64,000 nt of DNA from Patella vulgata (lineage: Eukaryota; Mollusca; Gastropoda; Patellidae), in the NCBI RefSeq assembly GCF_932274485.2, contig NC_065882.2, positions 56,147,431 to 56,211,430 of the forward strand, written 5' to 3'. The notes under the pieces are model-generated. The model was not told where the DNA came from and ran no database searches. It saw only the letters and a list, made by a program, of their open reading frames with translations. A program made the position numbers and the translations under genes. Positions 33,329 to 44,109 of this stretch are shown here, piece after piece (the stretch's first letter is position 1; every line of letters starts with the position of its first letter).

Positions 33329-34855
33329 CTATTCAAAAAAAGTAGGGGATATTTGATTTTTAAGTGTTATTAAAGTCACATAATGAAACTGACGAAGAAA
33401 CAAATGACAAAATGAAATGAAGTTCACATTCATCGATTTATTCCAAATGATCGTTAGACTAAGTAAGGCACAGACTGACCATTATAAGGGTAAAATGATA
33501 CCCGGGGTCAAACAGCAAAGTTACCACAGCATCACAACCAAGTCAGTAACGGGTAAATCCTCCTCTGTTTGCCAAACAAGCATTGATCCGACGTGGCATA
33601 CTCCTAATGAGACGTCTAAGGTCATTTTGGTCCAGATTGTCCCATTCCTGTTGCAACGCAGCAGCAAGTTCTTGGACATTGGCAGGACGTTGTTGACGTT
33701 GACGTAACCTCTGTCCAAGCATGTCCCAGACATGCTCGATGGGGGAGAGGTCGGGACTCAGTGCTGGCCAAGGTAATGTGGTGATGTTCTGTTGTTGGAG
33801 GTAACCTGTAACGATCCTGGCCCTGTGACATCTTGCGTTGTCATCCTGGAAGATGAAACGGCGGCCATGACGTCGTGCGAACGGCACAACATGGACTGCC
33901 AAGATGTTGTCCCGGTAGTACTGGCCTGTAACACGCCCTGCAACAACATGTAAAGCCGTTCTTCCAGCAACAGTGATGCCTCCCCACACCATAACAGAAC
34001 CACCCCCAAATCGATCATGTCTGATGACGTTAACGTCTTGGAAGCTCTCGTTTCGACGACGCCACACCCTCCTACGTCTGTCCAAAAAATCAACAGTGAA
34101 CCTTGACTCATCTGAAAACATCACATTGCTCCAGCGTCGATTATCCCAGTGTTGACGATCCCTACACCAACGACGTCTTGCCTGAATGTGATGATCTCTC
34201 AAACAAGGGATCACGCGAGGACGTCGGGCGCGAAGGTGACCCCTATGCAGTCGATTCCGAATCGTCTGGCCACTCACTCTCACACCAGTGTCTGTTTGAA
34301 GACGAGCGCTGATCTGATTTGCTGTGATGACACGATTTCTCAAGGCCAAGGTACGGATAAATCGATCCTGGGCTTGAGTTGTCGCCCTTGGTCGACCTGA
34401 GCGTGGTGTGTCCTGTACAGATTGTGTATCACGGTATCTGGACCATAGCCTGCTTATGACAGACTGAGAAACATTCATCGTCCGCGCCACAACCGCCTGT
34501 GTTGTGCCGATCTGTAGCATGCCAAGGGCACGTAACCTTTCATTTTGGGTAAGCCGACGCATATCAAAATTTGTTTTCTGGTCACTAAAACAATTAAACT
34601 GATGTTTCCACCCTGGAATTCAATGCCACAATGACTGTAACATTCAAAGTCAGAATCGTGCAAATATTGGGTTGGACCCCCATGATGATCCCAAGCATCA
34701 CCTGCATTCCATGCGGTAGCTATTGGTGCGTTTGGGCGTCACATGTAACTGGAAATGTTTCTTCTGTTAGGTTCTATAGTGACTTTTTTCGTAGTCATTT
34801 GCATATTTTAGTATTATGCCCCCAAAATCAAATATCCCCTACTTTTTTTGAATAG
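33329..34855 (-). mobile_element. Complete Tc1-like (DD34E) DNA transposon, 1527 bp
   Basis: Terminal inverted repeats of 32 bp (CTATTCAAAAAAAGTAGGGG continuing to ATATTTGATTTT; 33329-33360 and 34824-34855) are identical, with TA on both sides (33327-33328 and 34856-34857). They enclose one uninterrupted minus-strand transposase gene (33543-34562). Identical ends and an intact frame indicate recent insertion, and it could still be active. An orphan, diverged end of the same family lies at 14266-14292. Confidence 0.92.
33543..34562 (-). CDS. Tc1/mariner-superfamily transposase, 339 aa
   Basis: Cut-and-paste transposase that binds the element's ends and inserts at TA. Residues ~1-110 contain two helix-turn-helix units (around VVARTMNVSQSVISRLWSRY and the ITANQISARL region) joined by an SGRPRA motif at 55-60, the usual GRPR-like hook. 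The catalytic triad is D151 (MFSDESRF), D241 (FQDDNARCH) and E276 (LSPIEHVWD). The last two are separated by 34 residues, so it is DD34E. A GGGSVMVWGG block lies at 186-195. Length matches the ~340-residue family norm. It is GC-richer and more Arg-rich than its surroundings. It starts at the first Met, 293 bp inside the end of the element. Nothing indicates inactivation. Confidence 0.95.
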   Translation of the reverse strand: MRRLTQNERLRALGMLQIGTTQAVVARTMNVSQSVISRLWSRYRDTQSVQDTPRSGRPRATTQAQDRFIRTLALRNRVITANQISARLQTDTGVRVSGQTIRNRLHRGHLRARRPRVIPCLRDHHIQARRRWCRDRQHWDNRRWSNVMFSDESRFTVDFLDRRRRVWRRRNESFQDVNVIRHDRFGGGSVMVWGGITVAGRTALHVVAGRVTGQYYRDNILAVHVVPFARRHGRRFIFQDDNARCHRARIVTGYLQQQNITTLPWPALSPDLSPIEHVWDMLGQRLRQRQQRPANVQELAAALQQEWDNLDQNDLRRLIRSMPRRINACLANRGGFTRY

Positions 34856-34869
34856 TATATAAAAGGGCT

Positions 34870-35670
34870 TACACCTTTAGGGAATAGATAACCAGGTTAT
34901 TACAGCCAACAAGCTTACTTTGTCAAATGGCCCTATGGTCATAAAAGACAATTTTTTTTAAAACTCAACTTTTAATTATATTTAAATTGCTTGTTTCGTA
35001 CGTTCAATCTAAACTATATGTTTGAAAATGGTATTATTATTTCTTGTTGATATAATGCGCCATAATGTCCGCGTATACTTGCTTGTTGGTTTATGTTATT
35101 GACTGCTTCCACAAGAGTGTTATCGCAGACAAAATTCGATATACTCGTATGTGTACTTGTCGTTACATATAGTCCACTGGTTACTGGTTAGAAGACTACC
35201 GACAGAGTCTCTGGCCCATTGATCACAAGGGGTACCAGGTGTTCTAGAAAGACTATGCTCTATTCCTGCAGCTAAATGCGCACTGTTGACTACTAGTACA
35301 AGTGACTAGAATTTCATGGGAGATTTCGAATAAATTATCAGGTTCCACTCAACATTGAAAAAATTGCTCCTAATACTTCCTTTCTTTCACCTTAAATATA
35401 GAATCCAGAAAAGAGTTCTACTTCTTTTTGATATAATCTACTCAGTCAAGAAAATCAGACGGATTATCGCAACAGCGATTGGTGATTTAGTTTCATAATC
35501 TATTCTATTGGATTACTGGAGATCTGTAAAATTATCGTGAAAAAGGATTACATAGCAAGAATATAACTATAGACATAATATCAAATACATTTATATGTCT
35601 CATTAAATTACCTGGGTAATTTATTTGCTGTAATTAAATAGTCAGAGATCTTTTTTTTAGTATTGACTAT
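34870..35670. other. Gene-free stretch
   Basis: AT-rich. A motif at 35104-35140 (CTTCCACAAGAGTGTTATCG then CAGACAAAA) resembles 1001-1035 and 4008-4038. No gene was seen. Confidence 0.4.
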
Positions 35671-35677
35671 TCATGTC

Positions 35678-35823
35678 GATGTCTTTTTCTATAACGTAAT
35701 TTTAGATATATAAATACACAATATCTAACGTAAGCATAGAACTTAGAAGCTACATAAAGATGCCTGTTTCTATAACGTTATTTTAGATATATAAATACAT
35801 AATATCTAACGTAAGCATAGAAG

Positions 35824-35859
<36 letters not shown>

Positions 35860-35925
35860 CGTAACGATGTCTTTCTATAAGGTAATTTTTGACATAAAAA
35901 TACATAATATTAACGTACGCACAGA
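35678..35925. repeat. Three dispersed-tandem ~62-bp units around a (CT)n tract
   Basis: The unit GATGTCTTTTTCTATAACGT, then AATTTTAGATATATAAATAC, AATATCTAACGTAAGCATAG occurs at 35678-35740, 35759-35822 and 35868-35925, the last more diverged. A (CT)n microsatellite of 33 bp (35825-35857) separates units 2 and 3. Confidence 0.8.
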
Positions 35926-35939
35926 AGTACCCACCCATC

Positions 35940-38035
35940 TCTCTCTATGTATCTCGTAGGTTTGAATAAACACCAAATGAGCCTAGTAAAATGGAACGAC
36001 ATTTACGTAATGTCTATGTTATAGGAGTTTACAGGAGCCGGTTTTTTTTTTTTGTCCCTTTTTTGTTTTTTTTTTCAATCAAAAGAACCATTGTACTATG
36101 GATTAATTAATTATATGGTTTATTGATTAATTTGTAAAGTATTCGGACAAATATTTCCGAGTTGGTCTATAACAAAAAACTGCATCAATTGTTGATTGAT
36201 TTTGTTTTTGAAGATTGACAATTACCCTTACATGTATTTGATATTTGGGTAAAAAGTCGTAAGGACAGAATTATAAGTGTGTTTATCAATAGCAGGCCCT
36301 TGAAGTGATTAAAAGTGTATGTTGCGGATAAAAAAAAGTACAACCCTTTAGACACATTAGACAGGAAACTGTTAAACAGCGGTGATGCGAAGCCATCTTT
36401 TCAAGCAAATATTTACGGCGGATCAGTTTGGGTCAACCCCAGAAAGGAAAGTGGTAACAGGGTAGGTATACCCTACACCACGCGCAATTGCTGCAATTTT
36501 AAACTCCGTGTATGATAAAACTGAAAGATAGCAGAAATGTGATGACGAACATAACACTTTTGAAATTCAGAATGAAGCCCGATTGGTTAATAGTTAGACA
36601 CCACCCAAAAGGTCATTATCAAATGAACATGCTCTAGCATATTAAATAAGTTGAGAAATATACATTCCATAAGGTTATGTTTACAGATAACGCAACTAAC
36701 TAAAAACTCTCGAAGCTCACCATCCCGAAATTCTATGTAAAAACAATGCTTTTCGATATCTAATTTATATGTGAATGATTCATTTACAAATAAAGAGAAA
36801 ACAAAAGGAAACAGATAAATTAATGCTCTTTGTATGCCTACGCAATTCTCACATCCAGTTTATGTAATTTCCGATGATATCCCCTTGTTTGATAGAGATT
36901 ATGAAAAAAAAAAAGAAAAATAGAAAATGACATCGATTAAAAACTAAAATATTTGGGCACAACCTACGCCTATCATAGCCATAGCTTATAAATAATAAAT
37001 AACAAGCGGAAGTTTATTCTTAGTGGAACTCTTTGTTGTAAAAAACCAATTATTTTGTAAAGTAGAAGAAAGAGACAGATTCGGTTATTTCTGCCACAAG
37101 TATCTCAGATATGTGAGAATAACACATTCAACAAGGTAATTTGGTTTTACTGGAAGACAAATGCCAGTTTGTTATTGCGACACGTTCCCGTTATAGACCG
37201 AATTTCAAGCTATTGTATTAGAACTAACCGGCGCTAACTGGTACTGGAAATGATTTTACCAATGTCAAAAATACTACGGATTAATGAAGACATCTTCGCT
37301 CTGTTTACATCCGAAGTAGGCTTAATCTAATCGTCCATCTTTGTTTTTTTTAACAGTGCATTAATCATTTTACTAAATAATATCGTAATACTCAATGCAG
37401 ATTAGAAGGGATTCTCTAAACATACTCCCTTTCGAGTCCACAGGAACGATTCATATGGTGAAGAAAGGTCCAGCGTTTAAAATAAAGATATAACGTCGAA
37501 CGAGTGGACCGAGAAGACACTGGGAAATCATATCAACGTTCCTTTTAATGTTGCTGTGGTAAATTAGATTTCATTCACCAGATTCAAGAAGCTTTTCCAT
37601 ATTCATACTGCTTTCATTATCTTTTTTTTAACACTTATGCACAGTGTATTTTAGAATTGTTAACACAGGTATTAAACCCCAAAAAATTCCGCACGGCGCA
37701 CGCCAGAATTCGAACCCGATACAATATTGTTTTGGATATGTGCTGGTATTCGTTTGTTTCCTAAGAAAGTTCATCTCTAAGGCTCCAATGGCGGCAGTGA
37801 TATATTTGACGTAGCTGTTATCACATCTGGGAGACATGTAGAAGCGGAATACATTTATGTAATGTCACTTGTGTAACACAAATCATGGACCTAAAGAAAC
37901 ATGAAAGTTTCCATGCAATATATCTTGTCAATAATTCTAAGTGAAATTAAAATTACCTTTATATTTTGCCAATAATTATATCCGTCATCAAAAGTATTCA
38001 ATTTCCTGTTCTCTTTATCATGTTCATTTATTTTA
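35940..38035. other. Gene-free stretch
   Basis: AT-rich with several homopolymer tracts. A GGGTTCGAATTCTGGCG motif (minus strand, near 37710) resembles a tRNA box B followed by GGGGTTTAATACC, possibly a decayed SINE. Other frames (36315, 37628) carry no domain. Confidence 0.4.
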
Positions 38036-38758
38036 GTTTATAGTCGTCTCAGTGGGCTGTACTATAACATACAGAAAAGCCCTGAAAAATATCGAAGAAC
38101 TCCGAAAAGTACCGAAAAATGGAACACCGATCCCCCCCCCCCCAAAAAAAAAAAAAAATCACCGTAAAATACCGAAAAACGTTTTTGATACTATATAATT
38201 ACAGAAAAAAATCTGATAAACCTTTAATACCGAAAATCCCTAAATACCGAAAACCCCCAACACTAATTACCAAAAAAAAACCTAGACCACACATAAACAT
38301 TATTAGTTGGGTCACGCGTGAGAAAATGGTTCACACATTAGGTGGGTAATGGGTCACGCTAGGCCAATCATAAATACAGTGGGACACTCTAGGTTGGTCA
38401 TGGGTCACAATAGGTCCTGCATAAGGCTTGTGAGGCGCTGTAGGTGGGGTATGCGTCAGGCTAGGAGGCCATTTATAAAAATCGGCGGGCACTCTAGTTG
38501 GATCATGGGTTAGGGTTTTTCAGATGATAATTTCTCCCGTTTACAGCATTCAGCATGAACTAGTTATATAACACTCCGATGCAGGGTGTAAGCATTCTTC
38601 GGCGGCTTCTGTGTTTTTAGTTTTTAGTGTTCAGCATTCAACCGACCGTCCTCTAGGGGATTACAAGAGTTAGAGTTTCAGATTTAACTAGTTGTAATCT
38701 ACTCACCTAGTAATTATCCATCATAGTTGAAAGTAAAGCCAACATTAAAGAAAAATAA

Positions 38759-38872
38759 CCTACCTTTCCCCATGCCGGAAGTAGATCTTCAATATGTGTA
38801 CATGTGCAATGAAACCTACCTTTCCCCATGCCGGAAGTAGATCTTCAATATGTGTACATGTGCAATGAAACC
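38759..38872. repeat. 56-bp tandem duplication covering a splice-donor-like site
   Basis: CCTACCTTTCCCCATGCCGG through CATGTGCAATGAAA is repeated exactly, starting at 38759 and 38815. On the minus strand each unit ends in GGGGAAAG|GTAGGT. Identical copies imply a recent event. Confidence 0.9.
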
Positions 38873-39008
38873 AACGTTTACATGTATTACAGTGAATGCA
38901 GTCCTGATCCCATGTAGAGCAAGGTCTTTTACCAGGAATAGTCTGAAACTTATTTGCTGAACTTTTAGGCTGCCCTGACTTTCCTCTCCTTTTCTTTGTT
39001 ACTTTCAA
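38765..39008 (-). CDS. Zinc-finger-like exon inside the foldback spacer (partial)
   Basis: The minus frame starts MKVTKKRRGKSGQPKSSANK (basic, nuclear-localisation-like). It then contains CIHCNTCKRWFHCTC, which resembles the second half of a PHD-type zinc finger (IxCxxCxxWFHxxC). Immediately after HIEDLLPAWGK comes a splice-donor-like AAG|GTAGGT, present twice because a 56-bp segment (38759-38814 and 38815-38870) is tandemly duplicated. It could be a captured host exon or part of the element's own gene. No full protein is present in the window. Confidence 0.4.
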
Positions 39009-39532
39009 ACGTGGATTATTGACGGTCGGTTAAATGCTGAACACCAGAACACCGAAAGCTAAAAGATCAAAAGCTGCATTGGGATATTTTATAACTAGTT
39101 CATAAAGAAAATTCCGTGCTGAATGGTGTAAACGGGGAAGAAATTGCCGCCTGAACAAAACCTAGAGTGCCTCACAGTTTTTATAAGTGGCCTAGGCTGA
39201 CCCATGACACACCTACAGTTCCCATAAGTCTTTTGCATGACCTGTCGTGATCCATGACCAACCTAGAGGATCTCACTATATTTATGTGTGGACTAGCATG
39301 ACCTATACTCACCTAGAGTGTCTACCATTTTCATAGGGTTTTTTCGTTTAATTCATGTTTTTTTTTCGGTATTTAGTGACTTTTCTGTTTTTAGTTTTTT
39401 TCGGTAATTAATAATATTAAAAAGATTTTTATTTTTCGGTGTTTTTTGGGGATATTTTTCGGCACTTTTCGGAGTTTTTTCTGTATTTTTGGAATTTGTT
39501 TTTTTTTCTGTATATATTATAGTCGGTCTCAG

Positions 39533-42500
39533 TTTTACTATTTAGTACTGGACACAGACTGATTTAGCTTAACATGGAATTAGATAACTTTAAGACCATC
39601 CGAAAATCAAGGACACATTTAGTTTTCATAGCAATAGCCCCGTTCAGAATCATACTTTCAGCCATGACAATCTACAGTGTAAACCAAACCAGTAAAGAAT
39701 GAGCGCTTTGTTAAAATTCTAACCAGCCCTTAGTTTATTAATAATAAATCAAACTCCATAATTGTCCTACCGTGATCTTCAAATATTAAGGAGATGTACC
39801 ATGATTTTAGTAATTAAATTTTAATTTCGGCCCATAAATTTGAAGCCTTAATTTGCTTACACACAAAGAAGTCACTGAAAGAGATAGGCCTATACTGTAC
39901 GTAAGGAAGATGACTATTTTGACGTCTGTAGATGTTTTTTGAATGACAAACCTCATGTTTCTTTGAGAATCAAGCGCCCCATTTGGCGCAAACAAGAAGT
40001 CAACCAACTGACCGAATTTATCTACAAGTACACCTGTCTCATATTTAAGATGACGCATTTGAGACAAATATATATAACCATATAGTATTTTTTCTCGATT
40101 GTTAATCAAAGTTCACACCCTGGATTGTTTTATCAATAAATGGTGGCCATTTTGAAAATGGCAGTGGAATAGGACCCCATTGCACAGTCACTCCTCCCAT
40201 CTTAATCCAAACCAATTCAAGTTGTAAATGAATAAAGCTAAAGCCCGAGAAGAATTTATGAGAAACATACCAAAGTCGTAGAACAGTAAGTCGAACCATG
40301 ACGGCATGACCAAGCACCGAACTGCTCCGAATTTGAAATTATTATTTTTCGTGAATTTCTCTATATATTCAAGGTCACTATACTAGTGTGTAAACTTTCT
40401 GTAGGTTTATGAAAGAACATTCGCCAGTTTCTGACCACACAAAGGAGCACTTTCAATATAGTATATTGAAAATCATGTATTGTGAAAAGTTTCAACCGGC
40501 GTAAGATATGTATTAAGTTCCGAAAGGAAATGTCTGTCACGAAAGGTAAAAGGTTGCGTTTGTTTTGTCTAATTTTCTGCTGTGTCGCACAACAACCGTG
40601 TAATACTACTAGTCACTGAAAAAATAATGATACTATTTCATGGGAATATCGAACCGTTCACAACATGAATGAATCGATCGATATCCGAGTGGCCAATTCA
40701 AAGCCAATATCTGTGTTCGAAACAGTTCAGCGAAGACTTGGTAACAAGGATCACCTCTGACGTGACGCCCTGAAGTCAGTAAGTTGACTGGTCATTTTCT
40801 TTAATTGGTTATCAATAATTCCGTTTATTTTATTTAAAATAATCAACATGTGGGAAAAGTCAAGAGCGCATCACTCGGTACTATAAACACTTTATCGGGC
40901 GGCGATCATCGATTTTTCCCGTGTTCCGTTTTTTTTATTGATATCGGCACCCCTGTGACATTTAATGGATAACTCGATTAATTTGTTTATCAAACACCAC
41001 TTCGATACTTATTCATTATATTAGTCTTTGATGGGTGTCGATTACAAGGCTCAGGAAAAAAAATAATATCTGCAATTACGAAATATCGGTTTTTGCCGCC
41101 GGAAACTGAAGCAGACGACTGTGTAATTCTCAGAGGTGGTATACGCGCTAGTGTTTTATTATGAGATCAGTTATGAGGCCGAGTTAAGGTTAATAATATC
41201 GTGATTTATTGTATATGCCTTTCTAAACTTTGAACAGTTTATCATATATAAACTTGTTAGAAATTATGATTTCCAAAGCTTGGTAACAGCTTGTTCACGT
41301 CTAAAATGGGATAAAAGAAAATTTATAGATTTTTAGACGTGTATAATGTTAGCTATTGTTACTAAAGACAGTATTTTCACAGTCAAATAGAAATATGAAT
41401 TCATATTAATAACTTAACACAGCGAATCTTTACAGTACAATGTTTAAGTGTTATATGGGTGTAGATTATTAGTAATTAAAATGTAATTTTTACTCTTTTT
41501 TTCAGATGCTGAGCCTCATTGATCTTGTTTCTTGTTGAAATATTATGTCATCTAACGGGTCATCACTATACTCTTCCAGATAATGTCAGACAACCAGTAA
41601 ATGACTGAATTGAGAAAAGGAAAATACGAAATCAAATAACAATTGACTTGATTTTCGCTAATCCGGACCACCAATGGAGTTGTATCGACGTTTTGTATTC
41701 AGTATTCTACAGATTTGTATCGAAAAGATGTGCGTGCTTAGACCCATTCCATATTTGCGACAGCTTGATTTGAATTGACTCCAGTGTAATATTCAATTTA
41801 AGCATATGGTCTTCTAAACAGTATTGGTATCTATAGCTAAATTGAATAGACGTCGCTCTTTGACAGATTTTATCGGTGTATTAAAGGTCCAAAATGTAGG
41901 ACTATAATTTAGTGATAGGGGTTTAATGATAAAATAGGATAATCTTATTATCAAAAAATAATTAAACGCCATCATCTCATATTCCAAATATCTGTTACAA
42001 AGCTGACTGTTTAAGCTGGATAATAGTAATACGGTAACGTCGCCCACTCAGAATAAGACATTAGTTCTTTAGCATACAGTTTATATCCGGAATGGAGATC
42101 GAAAGCCTCCAGTTGTTCTGTCGTGTTTAATTGAAATGTTTTATATACTGCACACAGAAGAACACAGAGTAGTTGATTGTGAAATGTGATTAGCTTCGGT
42201 GACAAGAAACTTGTCAATAACTTATAGAATTTCCGTTAATTCTATCGCCTTAATAGTTTCGCTAAGCATTGTTGAAATCTTTATATCCGATATATATTGA
42301 CACTCGAATGAAAACACTCATTTGATTTGGAAAACACTGTATTATTGAAAATGATGTCTTTGATATAGTCATACTGAATAATTTCCTTTTCTTACAAGGT
42401 TTGTGGATGCCGTTTATTATTGAATGTCGTTTATGATTCATTCGTGATCAAATGGATATGTGGGTCATGCTAATAGATAAACATGTTACATCCCCAGTGT

Positions 42501-43085
42501 TGATACTGAACGAAGAATGTGTTATAATGCTGGACGGTCAGGCGCTGGAGAGTTTTTCACGGTAACAATTAGCAGCCAGAGATAAATTCTCGCTGATTGA
42601 GAAATTTTTCCCAATTTTTGTCCATATCATAAAGTTAGAATTTGTTCAATATTGAATCGAAGTATTTTTTTTGTATTTTAGTAACTTGCTTAGGAAACAT
42701 TGAAACTAAAGACTTTGAAAACACCTCTAATTATACGGTTTTCAATTAAAGTAGACTGTACGGTAAACCGTTATTCACCATGAAACCTTTTGATCTGTGG
42801 GTATCGGTTTCAGAATCGCTAACCACAGTTGAAGAATGTGGAATTGTAGGCTAGAATCCAATTAATTATCTAGTACGTTAATTTAAAAAAGTAACTATAG
42901 ATCTTTTAGAGTCGCTTCCCGAAGAACTGCCGTATTAACGGACTACATTATGAATTGAATACAACCTAGTTTATTTTGTAGTCCGCATTGCTAGACGATT
43001 AAAACGAAATTATATATTTTGAAAATGTTATGGATTCAGGACTACAATAATTGTTTATCGCTGTGATTATTTTAAAAAAATAAAC
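39533..43085. other. Possible 5' region of the 43089 exon
   Basis: No supported coding frame. Two splice-like signals could belong to 5' UTR exons on the plus strand: a donor CA|GTAAGT at 40778/40779 and a strong acceptor TACTCTTTTTTTCAG ending at 41505. Without transcript data this is only suggestive. Confidence 0.3.
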
Positions 43086-43088
43086 AAC

Positions 43089-43291
43089 ATGAAGCCCTCA
43101 TATCTGATAGTGCTTTATGTGGCCAGTATCAGTTACAGCCTTGCTAGAGATTGCCGTTATTGTGGAAATGTTAGCTGTGTTTGTATAATTGATGAAAGAC
43201 ACAACATACACTTATCATGGATCATTGAAGACACCATTACTTCCGTTCCACGACTTGCTTCACCTGACATCATGGCTAATGTCACATCAAT
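43089..43291 (+). CDS. Candidate first coding exon: signal peptide plus Cys-rich LRR-type N-cap
   Basis: The Met has A at -3 (AACATGA). MKPSYLIVLYVASISYSLA is a convincing signal peptide. The next residues have the cysteine cluster DCRYCGNVSCVC followed by an ITSVPRL motif and ...ANVTS. This resembles the N-terminal cap and lead-in to the first leucine-rich repeat of Toll-like or other LRR ectodomains (C-x2-C-x4-C-x-C, then 'TSVP...NVTxLDLS'). The exon ends at an excellent donor (CAAT|GTAAGTT at 43291/43292) in phase 2. The open frame's stop lies inside the donor, as expected for a coding exon. No downstream LRR exon was recognised before the repeats at 43490 onward, so the gene is incomplete here. 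Confidence 0.45.
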
Positions 43292-43493
43292 GTAAGTTCA
43301 ATTATATATTTGCAGCTATTATTAAGTATTCTCTTCCAGCTCCAGTCAGAACACTGTGTCAGTCTAGGAAGCTTAAAACCAACATTGTCATTATCGCATC
43401 ATCTTTTTATGGTTTAGATTCATTTAAAAGACAGTCCATGGTGGCCTTAATGATTACTCTCTCTCAATTAGTTTTGAATGTCAGTGACGGAAG

Positions 43494-43667
43494 TGAAATG
43501 AAATGAGGTTTAACGTCCCAATGTTTTGCCCCATACAGTGTGTTATGAGGAAAGGCCTACTTTTATATCGAATTTGACGTGGCAGGGGATCTTTTACGTG
43601 CACGCCACTGCACAAACCACTAGGCAGGTGTCCTTGCCAGGCCCTCCGTCCTGCACCACTGAAAAGG
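43494..43667 (-). mobile_element. SINE-1 copy, tail-side part, split by a MITE
   Basis: Runs from GAAATGAAATGAGGTTTAAC to CCTGCACCACTGAAAAGG. It continues at 44038 after the 370-bp MITE at 43668-44037, with CTGAAAAGG duplicated at the junction. Confidence 0.88.
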
Positions 43668-44037
43668 CAATCTGATTAAAATACAGATCTATATTTCGTT
43701 TCGTTTTTTTATACTTTCGATGGTCTACACTACATGAAGATCTGACAAGTTGTACTTGAAGGTCGTACCAGGGGTCGTACGAGCGTCTTTTGGCCCTATG
43801 ACGTCAGACATTGATTAATCAATCAGCGTTGACGTTTCTAGTGGTTTACCCAAAGTTCCGTGCATGGAACGCCAAGAAGTCACCGTAACAGACCGTTTCA
43901 TTGGCTTATCCCTCACTCCAACCTAAACGCCGGTAATATAACAACTCTTCCAGATCCTAGTATAGTAAAGACAAGTAAAAGAAAATTTTGAACTATACAA
44001 AACGAAACGAAATAGGATCTGTGTTTTAATCAGATTG
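43668..44037. mobile_element. 370-bp MITE, Mutator-like ends (copy 2), nested in SINE-1
   Basis: Ends CAATCTGATTAAAATACAGA and TCTGTGTTTTAATCAGATTG, with ~45-bp inverted repeats including TTTCGTTTCGTTTT. The 9-bp target duplication CTGAAAAGG is perfect (43659-43667 and 44038-44046) and lies in a SINE-1 copy whose two halves rejoin cleanly. The copy is inverted relative to 21302-21672 and shares its interior, including GACAAGTAAAA near one end. Confidence 0.92.
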
Positions 44038-44107
44038 CTGAAAAGGGGAAAACCATGCCGGAAATTTCCTGCCAACACCGGGATCGAACCGGTGACCCCC
44101 AGGCTAT
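44038..44107 (-). mobile_element. SINE-1 copy, head-side part after the MITE
   Basis: CTGAAAAGGGGAAAACCATG, then CAACACCGGGATCGAACCGG; the reverse complement CCGGTTCGATCCCGGTGTTG is the box B of the tRNA-like head. It ends near CCAGGCTATG. Confidence 0.85.
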
Positions 44108-44109
44108 GT

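Larger units (their letters stand above)
38053..39517. mobile_element. Large foldback element with ~600-bp arms
   Basis: Arms ~38060-38650 and ~39021-39515 are imperfect reverse complements along their whole length. The outer part has TACCGAAAA-type repeats and a 12-C tract. The middle has repeats like CACTCTAGGTTGGTCATGGG. The inner edge is GTGTTCAGCATTCAACCGAC, mirrored by GTCGGTTAAATGCTGAACAC. TATAGTCGTCTCAG (38039-38052) and TATAGTCGGTCTCAG (39518-39532) flank the whole as a near-perfect direct repeat. At 14-15 bp this is long for a DNA-transposon duplication. The ~370-bp spacer carries a coding-like exon. The arm structure recalls FB/Galileo-type elements, but the superfamily is not determined. 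Confidence 0.78.

Noticed and set aside
33758-34111. 117-codon minus frame within the transposase
   Set aside because: Shadow of the 339-residue transposase in another frame.
37690-37730. Third tRNA-derived SINE (box-B-like GGGTTCGAATTC)
   Set aside because: No box A, tail or second copy was found in the window.
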